A stretch of DNA of 12,907 nt, from positions 1,620-14,526 of the forward strand of contig BQKZ01008154.1 of NCBI GenBank assembly GCA_036244855.1. Direction: 5' to 3'. A program made the position numbers and the translations under genes. The notes beneath the pieces are model-generated. The model searched no databases, had not been told where the DNA came from, and was given only the letters and a program-made list of their open reading frames with translations. Position 1 is the first letter of the stretch; each line of letters starts with the position of its first letter. Below, piece after piece: positions 1 to 10,000 of the stretch. Origin of the DNA: Temnopleurus reevesii. Lineage: Eukaryota; Echinodermata; Echinoidea; Temnopleuroida; Temnopleuridae.

Positions 1-195
1 AAAAATCAGCTAATTTTCAGGGAGTCTCCAGCTAAATCAGGGAGACTTGGCAGCTCTGGTACAGGAACACATGGGAAAGACAAAACCTGCCATGTTTGGA
101 AACACCTTCAATCGCTAGCCCAATGTCTAGCGGAATGTAGCCATGAATCTTCAAAAATTCTTGACACCACACAAACCGACTTTCAACTCAAAATC
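1..195. repeat. Probable dispersed repeat with GGGAGTCTCC-type motifs
   Basis: The first 50 bases hold two versions of a gggagtctcc/gggagactt motif around a ctaaatcagg core, which I recall as common in dispersed repeats of marine deuterostomes. Both strands are interrupted by stops and no WD40-like exon can be recognised. The remainder up to 435 is AT-rich with no feature seen. Confidence 0.35.
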
Positions 196-435
196 AAAGA
201 AGGCTAATATATGGACGAAATCCCAACTCAATCAACAATTATGCAATTATTGAATTACCAAATAATGCTCTCAATCTAATTATTCTCTTCAAATTCAATG
301 TTATGTAATTGTCCTCAACTTGACATATGCTTTCATTCCTCACTATTGCTATAATTCTGGTTCTCATCATTTTTATATTCATATATTGTACATGCACCTT
401 TTATACTTAATAAACCCTAACTTAATGTAGTTTTT

Positions 436-491
436 CATCCTTCCATCTAATCTATCCATCCATCTATCCATCCATCCATCCATCTATCTAA
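436..491. repeat. CTAT/CCAT microsatellite
   Basis: Tetranucleotide tract of ccat and ctat units downstream of exon 11. The same mixed tetranucleotide recurs at 881-968 and 1037-1075, so exon 11 is flanked by it on both sides. Confidence 0.9.
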
Positions 492-600
492 CTCCTGCCT
501 TTCAACCAGATAATCACAATTGGAATGCATAGGGTCCATTACTAAGAAACATTGTATTAAAATGTAGTGCATTATTTATTATCAAGAGAGATTGGCTTAC

Positions 601-817
601 ATGATATTCTGGTCCATGATGCAGGGTCTTGACGCACATGGTGTAGTTATCAAAGAGAGGCATCTCATCAGGATAGGCCATCCAGTCCCCGATGCAGGCA
701 GCTGATAGCAGATCATAGATGAAGATATCCCCTGGTTTGTTGAGCGTCGTGAAGCAAGCCAAGGCATGGTTCCTGCACTTTACAAACAGGTAGCGCGGGC
801 TCACGTAGGGAAGCAAT
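601..817 (-). CDS. Exon 11: WD40 blade (YLFVKCRNHALACFT ... IFIYDL), last visible exon
   Basis: Exon of 217 nt after acceptor tccctttctag, ending at donor GTAAGC in phase 0. It completes an Arg codon with exon 10. Protein: LLPYVSPRYLFVKCRNHALA, then CFTTLNKPGDIFIYDLLSAA and CIGDWMAYPDEMPLFDN, ending HHGPEYH. The first half is a blade ending in IYDL; the second half runs into the next blade. The gene continues to the left; no further exon could be supported in 1-600, so the next one probably lies outside the window. Confidence 0.82.
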
Positions 818-3800
818 CTAGAAAGGGAAAATGCAGAGACGGTGATGACATGTGCATGAGAATTGGTATTTATCAACATAATCTATCTATCTATCTATCC
901 ATGTTTCTATCTATCTATCCATTTATCTATCTATCCACCCATCCATCAAACCATCCCTTCATCCATATTTTCACCTGTGTCTTGATATGATTGCAATACT
1001 GTCACTCCTTCTTGGTGTTGAGTTCAAGTTCCAGAATCTATCCATCTATCCATCCATCCATCTATCCCTCCATCCATATTTCACCCCCTTCAATTCTACC
1101 ACCACCATCAGCCCTTACCTATGTCTTGATATTATTGCAATCCTGTCACTCCTTCTTGGTGTTGAGTTCAAGTTCCAGATGTCAAAGTCTGCTCCGTTGC
1201 AAGTAGCAAATATCAAGGAACCGCAATCTGATACGCACTGGACCTTCTCCATTGCTGTAACAGGAAAAAAATCATTCATTGGCTTCTTGTCTTTTATTAC
1301 CTTATCAAGGCGTTTTAGAGACAAGATACAAACATGTATTTTATTTGTCTCTATTGACTTGCGCAACGTCGATTACGTCACAATACCTCATCGCTTTGTA
1401 GAGTGGAATAACAACGATGTTACCCCCTTCGCGCGATGTCAATGGCGTTTGTGTACAAAATTGGCGGTTCATAACAGCGGTATTTCCCCTCTACGTCTCC
1501 AGGGTTACAAGTGCAGCTGAAGTGCTGATATCTATTGCGCGCAGTGAATTGCAGCGAGCCAGGCCAGTACGTGTGTGTGGGCTTTGTGTGCAGGGTTCCC
1601 AGAGCAGCTGATGTGCGGATATCCGGTGCGCGCAGTGAAGTGCGCGCAGTGAATTGCAGCGAGCCAGGCCGGTACGTGTGTGTGGACTTTGTGTGCAGTC
1701 AACCGCTGATTTAAACAAACCTTTTTGGGGTCCTATTTTGGATATTTTGGATCATACTTGCCTAGGTAAGTCCAAAACTTCAATAAATCACATCAGGTAA
1801 TAATAATAATATTGAATGACCTTTCTTTCGGGAGATACCACAAATATTTCCCTCACTGGATCCATATTTCTCTCGTCTTCGACTCGGGAAAATATGGATG
1901 CCGTGAGGGAAATATATGTGGTGTCTCCCTTAAGGCCAGTCAATATTATATAACTATAATGAAAAAGGAAATATCTCCATCTTGAGTACAATGTTATTTG
2001 TCTATCATTGCAAGCTTTTAGCTCAGTCTTTTCCACAAGAAAGATTTCTCTTCATCTTTTTGCCATGGTGGAACCTGAAATCTACTCTGAATGAAAGTAT
2101 ATCTTTGTAATGTTATCACATCATAATTCAAAATTCAGATTATTATTCATCAAATCAAACACCTAACAAAGTACTTGACAAGTACTTCACCATTGAGAAG
2201 AAGGCTTCTCGGTACAACATGTCACCTTTCTTGGAAAACTTTCAGGAGAATGAAGATGATGAGAACATGCTCATCGAAATGTCAAGATTGGGTAGGTCTC
2301 TATCAGGACCACTCACATTTCCAAGATAACTCGTTGTAACCTGAAGCCTTGGGTCTTGGCATTAGGCAATCCACGTTTCCATGACAAATTTGCAGTCAAA
2401 CTCTAAATGGGAATTCAAATTTGCACTTTATCAGTAGCTATGACCAATCACATTTTTCTAGGCAGAACCACAGGGACTTTAAAAGGAGAATTTAAAATGT
2501 TAATGTTGCCAATTTAGGAAAGGAATAGTGATTGAATTTGTTGTAAAATAGTTCCTGTCCTGAATGGATTAACCATATACTTACTACAACCAGGTTCTGT
2601 TCCAAGTACAGCGACTGCATGAGGAACGCTCTGATTGAGATCCCATAGGATGCAGTCTTCACCTTTACAAGATGTCACAGCCCTTGAGCCATCTGGGAAA
2701 AAGATGCACGCACTTACTGGACCGCTATGGTGCTGTTTGACCTGTATAAAAATTAATGATTATAAAATCAATGATCAAGCATTGATTGCAATGCAGAATT
2801 CTCCTTCACAAGACATCAAAGCATTTAGTCATTGGGGAAAAAATACACGCAGTCACAGGACCGCTATGGTGCTGTTTGACCTGTATGAATATTAATGTTC
2901 ATAAAAGAAATTATTAAACATTGATTGGACATTTGGACATTTTGGAAATTTATTCATTCAAAAACTCCATCGTCATGAGCAGTCAACATTCTGTTCCTAT
3001 ATTGATTGAAATAAAGACTTCTTCTTCACTAGACGTCACAGCTCTTGAGCCATCGGGGAAGAAAATACAAGCACTCACAGGTCCGCTATGGTGCTGTTTG
3101 ACCTGTATGAGAATTAATGATCATAAAAGCAATGATCAAACATTGATTGAAATGCAGTCTTCTTCTTCACAAGACATCAAAGCATTTAGCCATCGGGGAA
3201 AAAGATATATGCACTATATCTACCGCTATGGTGCTATTTGACCTGTATAAGAATTAATGATCATAAGATCAATTATCAAACATTGATTGCAATGCAGACT
3301 TCTCCTTCACAAAACATCACAGCCTTTTAGCCATCCGGGAAGAAGATACAAGCACTCACAGGACCGCTATGATGTTGTGTAACCTGTATAGGAGTTGATG
3401 ATAAAAAAGCATTAAGTAGAGCCTACACATTTATATTAACATGTACAGTTTATGATACAGCATTTCATGAAAATAAGATGGCTATGAAAGATTTTGTCTA
3501 AATCTTATATTTCTAGATACACAATTTACAGTTGCAAAGAGATTTCTTTTCTAAACATTATCACAAATAATGAAACATTATTTTCCCTCAGATTATCAGA
3601 ATTTACAGATCTCTGATTTCATCTTATTTGTAAATCTGGAAACATCGGGGAATAAGGAAATGCAGTGTAGAGGCTATTCTGATTCACATCATAAAAATTA
3701 ATTTCTGCAAGCACACCAAACTTTGTCTATGTGATAGAGAAAACAAACTTATAACAATAACAATAATAGATGTACTTTATGTAGCGCACATATCAACTCT

Positions 3801-6800
3801 GCGGAGTGCTCAAGGTGCTTTGCATTATTATTACCCTAGCTTTAGCCCAGCGCACACCAGCGCACATGGCATTTCAAGGAACAAATTTTCCTACTAGGTA
3901 CCCCCACCTCACCTGGGTTGAGAGCAGCACAATATGGATGAATTTCTTGCTGAAGGAAATGAACTTACCTTGAGCGCACTCTGACTGAGTTTAGTGATGT
4001 GGTTTGTATCCCATATCCTGACTGTATGGTCGTCACTCCCTGTTGCTAGGAGACCATACTGGGCCGTCGGCTGACAGAAATTGGCGCACTTGATAACACC
4101 CTTGTGGCCAGATAGCTTGCACCACTCCTTGGCTTTCATTTTCAAGATCTACAAATTCAAAGTGGTTTATCAAAACAGTGCATCATGTCATTTTTTCATT
4201 TTTTATTAATCAATTATTAATCTTGTGTACATCTAATACATGTACGTACAAAGTAAATTTAGAAATAGTTTTAACATGTTTTTTTCTTGAACAATCAAGA
4301 GCAAAAAAAAGAGAGAGAGTAACAATGGAATTTATATTTATATAGATATCCTTCCTTGCAAAGGTTTCTAGGCAATAAGTTTCAATGCTTGCCAAGCTTA
4401 TCGAGGTAACCATACATGAACTTAATACTTGCTTCACAATACCCATTCTCTTCACATGGGTTGAGTGCACCAAAGAAGGAATGAATTTCTCCCTGAAATA
4501 TATTAGCACTACAGCAGGGCTTTGAACCATGAACACTTTGATTTAGTACATGTGAGTTTTAACCACTGCATTATGCCTCATCCAAGCAACAGGATTTCAG
4601 ATTTATTTTTTCTTAAAAAAAAAACAAATGAGGAATAAAAGAAAATGCACCTCTACAGTCTCCTCCTCTGTGAGAGAGAGCCCAAAGTCGAGGTTTGGTG
4701 AGATTACGCCACGGCCAGCAACGCAAGACAGGTTATGGAAATGAGCTAAAGGAGCCGGTCCTCCACCCTTCACATTCCAACGGTATGAGCCGCGGTCCAG
4801 CACGCCGCACAACTGTTTGTTGTCTTTTGAAAAGCTCAGAGAACAGTTACTTGTGAGGCACTGATCCACATCATCACAATGTAACTTCTTCACGAACTGG
4901 ATGTAAACAAAAAATTAATAAAACAAAAGGAAAATCTTTAAAATTTGGTTTCCTCCACAGACCTCCTAACATATACAACTTAACCCTCATCCCATACGGG
5001 TATTTAAATCACTAGGGGGCGCAGAGGGGGGGGGGCTTATTTGCCCCCTCCCCCTTTTCTGATTGGCATGTACAAACATCCAATCATTTTCCTAATTATG
5101 CTAATTCATGCATGAAAATATAAATGATAACATCATACTCATCTTTTTTGTAAATACTCTTAGTAATGTTCTAAATATATTAAGAAAAAATTTGGTATCA
5201 AAATCAATTTCCTCTGTATTTTATTGTTTTTATCAAGTTTTGATGTATTTCTTTTGTTTTTAACCCTATTAAGTGTTGTTGACATCATTAGAGTCATAAA
5301 AAGCGCTTTGTATCCTCTGGAAAAAGCGTTATATAAATTAAATTATCATTGTTATTAAAAGAGGATTTTTAAAGAAATTCATCCAGTGAATTGACAAGTA
5401 GATCACCTAACTACCTAAGCTTACTCATAACTCCAAATCAAGCAGCTTTCTTTCTACCTTTCTACCTCCAACCGTTCCTCCAACTTTCCCCTACTATTCT
5501 CTACTGCACCTTGAGCATCCAGCAGAATGGATTCGGCGCATTATAAATTGCATCTATTATAATTATTATTATTATTAAGCTGCCAACACAAACAAAATTT
5601 GAAAGGCATTACCTTCTTGGCCGAGATATCCCAGATGTGCACTCCTTTGAGAGCAACTGCCATCAACTTGCCATCGGAGGAGAAAGTCACACACTTTGCC
5701 CTCATCTAAAAGTGATGAAAAAACCCAAACAAACTAAACATGAATAATTTTGCTGATGATTAAAATTCTGCTGAGAACGAAAACTCAACCTCTATTTTAC
5801 TTCATCTTACTCCTCAGCTCTCCATTATCGAATAAGCAGTTTCAGCAGTTCTCTTAATTCATAAACAAAAATCTAAAAATTTTGAGCTGGAATAGCAGAC
5901 CATAGGGTTGTGTATTATATAGTGCTTAATATGTATATTGCCATTCAGAAAATGTGGCAAGAAACTTTTCTTCTTTACCTTGAGATCTGTTCTCTGTATC
6001 TCCTTGCCACTGATTGAGTTGAAGATGGTGAGGATGCCGTAGGAGTAGAAATACAGATGTTTGGAGTTTGATGGCACAAAAATTGTTCCGGCTACAGGTT
6101 CTACTTTGGATAAGTGTATTCGTTTCAGTAACTTTCCTGTTGAAGAAATGATACAGAAGTTATGATTCCGAATTATTGCAATTATTGCAAGATTGAGATC
6201 AGTGTCACTTGTCAGACTTCATTTCAAAGAATAATGATGTGCTTAAAGGTATAGATTCGTAATGGTCAGGATGCAAAAATTGATGTGAAACGAGCTGATG
6301 TATTCACAAATTGCTTCACATGCCTAAATTAATATGTACGAAATTAGGAGAAGGGTTTCACACTTATTCTGGTGTATTTTACTTTGAAAATGCAAATCAG
6401 CCGTTATTTCTACGGTGTGCTAAATGTTCACATGGGTGCCGAGCGGCACAGAATGGCTTGAGCGACCGGTGGGATTGTATGCGGCGTATGAGTTGGCATT
6501 CATTTTGTACGTGAAGCATGTTGTGTTGGGGAGTGCGACGCCATCGTTATTTCTTATTTCGCGATAATTAAGCCATTTCTTGATCGATTTTATTCAAGGA
6601 AACTACAAACATGCTCTAATTTGCGATTGAAAAACTGCAATATGGTAATACATTATACTGAAGCTCACAAAATTTCTCCTAAAACTGATCTTCTTATCGG
6701 TTTAAGAATTAGCAAATCAGAACTATGTGTTTTAAAACCCCAAAACATGGCATTAGCACATTGAAGAGAGGAATTACTTTACCAAAGAGTGCATCATATT

Positions 6801-6901
6801 CTTACCCAATATCCTAATCATCATCATCATCATCATATTCACATTTATATTCATCATCCTCATTGTAATTGTTATATCCATCATAATCATCAACATCTTT
6901 G

Positions 6902-6936
<35 letters not shown>

Positions 6937-6972
6937 TTCATTCTTATCATCATCATCATCACCATTATCATT

Positions 6973-7019
<47 letters not shown>

Positions 7020-10000
7020 TATCATTATCATCATCATCATAATCATCATCATCATCATCATCATCACCATCATCATCCTCATCATCATCCATCATCATCA
7101 TCCATCATCATCATCATCACCATCATTTTCTTCATCGTCATCATCATCGTCATCATCCTCATCCTCATCCTCATCCTCATTATGACCATCACCATCACCA
7201 TGACCACCACCACCACCACCAGCATCACCATCACCATGACCACCACAACCACCACCACCACCAACACCACTACTGAGCTCATCTCTTACCTTTACATAGA
7301 CTTGACCACCCCACTCCATAGGTACAGATAGACTTATTCTCTAAGATGGCAACCCAGTTCGCCGATGGAGGGAAGGCAGCCTTCATCGCTGTCGTCTCTA
7401 TGGTAGCTTCAAGGGCACCACTCGCAACCTGAGAGAAGTTTAAATGAAATGTTGCTAAAACACCTTCCCCCTTTACTTTTATACTTTCTTTTTAAAAATC
7501 CTATAATACTTTGACATACACTTTTCAAATACAACATAGTTAATAGTACTGTCAACATATGTTTCAAAGCCAAAAGATCTACAGACAAACAAGTCAGTGT
7601 AACAATCTACATCAATAGTACGGATATCAATGCAAACCAACTAGTTGACGTTGTTTCTCTTGGAATTTCCTGAAGTATAAAGTTCCTCATCGTTGATTGC
7701 TATTGAAATTACAATGCTATGGACAAGGAGGGGAAATTTCTACTTGGTTGGAGAACTTCCAAGATCAATAAGAAAGAACAGCAAAGGAGAGGAATGATCT
7801 GTAGCCCATCCTTGGAATCATTCAAAGCCAAAGCAAAGCAAACCAATTCGCCGTTCCACATGCAGTGAGCCTTCTACTTCTCACCATGTTTGCATGTTTT
7901 GAGCAGAACAGTTTACTGACCAAACCATACAGGTCCAGACAAAGTTCTGTCCAAACCTACAAACTTACCGTCCATATCCTGACCGTGTTGTCCGTGCAGG
8001 CAGTCGCTAGAAGGTTACCCTTAGCCGAGAACTGGACCAGATACACCGAGGCAGTATGGGTAAGGGTCATGACCTCCGCACTCTGAACCTGGCTCTTGGA
8101 CAGCGCTTGCCAGCATAGTTCTGTATCAAAGATGGAACAAATGAAGAGATTTGAAATTAAATGATTTGGCGATAAATTCCCAGCATTATTTTACAAAGGA
8201 TCGATGAGTAAGAAATGTTTTATGAACTTGGTTCTTGGACTGTGTCAATGAAGGAATAATTGAAGGCATTTTATAGTAAATGACTTATTGTGAACTTCCA
8301 AACATTATTCTACAGGGGATCGATGAATAAGAAATGGTTTGATATTGAATGGTCTTCTCTATCATGATCTTGGCTCTTGGACAGTGCTTGCCAGCATATT
8401 CCTCGATGATAAAGGGGATAAAGGAGATTTTATATACAATAATTTGCACTCTGAACTTAGCTAGTGCTTGCAAGCATAGTTCTGGATAACATAGAGGTTA
8501 ATAGCCATGAAACTACAAACATTGAATAATAGTGGGTCTTCTGTCAATCAGTTCTATTCATAATGGGTTAAGGCAAGAATTAGCCACTCATTATCTACCC
8601 CAACAATTTTTTATTGAAATTAAAAGAAGATTTTTGTATGATTGTTTTGTATAATTTGAGCATCATCTCAATCAAGAATCAAGCTCAATGTACCCTATGT
8701 ACATGTACCAATAATACTTGCTCTTTTTGTGATTTGTTTTGAGACACTGTGTAGCAATCAATAATACTCACTCTTCTAGTGATTCGTTTTGGGATATTCT
8801 GCAGTAACTAATAATACTTACTCTTTTTGTGATTTGTTTTGAGACACTGTGTAGAAACCAATTATACTCATCTTTTTGTGATTTGTTTTGAGATACTGTG
8901 TAGAAACCAATTATACTCACTCTTTTTGTGATTTGTTTTGAGACACTGTGTAGCAACCAATAATACTCACTCTTTTTGTGATTCATTAAGAGCCTGTTGG
9001 GTTATAAGCTCCGGATTCTCCTGGATAATTTAAGCATTGGCTCATTCAGGAATCAAGCTACTTGAAATCCAGTAACTAATATATACTCACTCTTTTTGTG
9101 ATTTGTTTTGAGATATTGTGTAGCAACGTGCCAGCATGCAGACGATTCAAGTTCATTAAGAACTTGTTGGGTTACAGGTTTAGGACTCTCCTGTATGATT
9201 TGAGCATTGGTTCATTCAGGAATCAAGCTTAATGTGCCGAATAAATCAATTATACTCACTCTTTTTGTGATTTGTTTTGAGGTACTGTGTAGCAACTAGA
9301 AATACTCAGTCTCTTTGTGATTAGTTTTGAGATACTGTATAGCGACCTACATTAAGAGCTCATCGAGATCTAGACTCTCCTCAATGATTCGAACATTAGC
9401 TAATTCACGAATCAAAACTCCTTGAATTTAAAGAATCAATTATACTCACTCTTTTTGTGATTTGTTTTGAGATACTGTGTAGCGACCTGACAGCAAGCAG
9501 AAGAGTCTGGCTCATTCAGAGCTTGTTGGGTAATGAGTTCAGGATTCTCCTGTATGATTTGAGCATTGGCTCGGACCATATAGTAGAAGTCTGTGACCTT
9601 CTTGGATTTGTGATCTGATTGGTCAGCGGCCTGCGAAGAAAGGAATGGGATAGATAGGTCAAACAATGCACACACAAAACGCACCTTTTCAAACAACTGT
9701 AATGGAACTTTTCTTCCTTAATATAACTCTCTCATTTAAGCCGTGACCTTTTCCATAGGTATGATGCGCTACACAAACACTATCTGATAATCATTATTAT
9801 TATACAATCCATGGACATTCGGTCACTATTCCAAAAATTAATCATTTTTAGCCAAATACACTTGCTATACTATGTTCGTTTCTCGAAAAATAATCGCTAA
9901 TGTGAATGTATTGGGGTTTCATAATGTTTGTATTTCCTTAGACTCCAGCCAGAATCATCTTCAACATTCAACAGAGTAACAAGTATTTCTAATAATCATA

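Noticed and set aside
1..600. A twelfth exon on the minus strand
   Set aside because: No phase-0 acceptor followed by an open WD40-like frame was found; stops interrupt all candidates in 1-200.
766..1520. Plus-strand frames with IYPSIHPS-type peptides and a 177-codon frame
   Set aside because: They run through CTAT/CCAT microsatellite and the antisense of exon 10; shadows of the minus-strand gene and repeats.
1788..2036. Minus-strand 82-codon frame in the intron between exons 9 and 10
   Set aside because: It crosses the foldback element and microsatellite; exon 9 joins exon 10 directly in phase without it.
2635..3241. Plus-strand frames of 86 and 106 codons
   Set aside because: Antisense of exon 9 and its degraded copies; their similarity to each other comes from the tandem duplication.
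4210..4536. Minus-strand 108-codon frame
   Set aside because: No WD40 or other pattern, no plausible splice borders, AT-rich composition; likely chance.
6774..7331. Long frames encoding poly-His, poly-Met, poly-Asp and poly-Val/Gly peptides on both strands
   Set aside because: They are translations of the ATC/CCA microsatellite in several frames; no splice phase or domain support.
8713..9444. CRISPR-like array, because of regular ~50-bp spacing
   Set aside because: Units are end-to-end copies of an exon border without unique spacers, in a eukaryotic intron.
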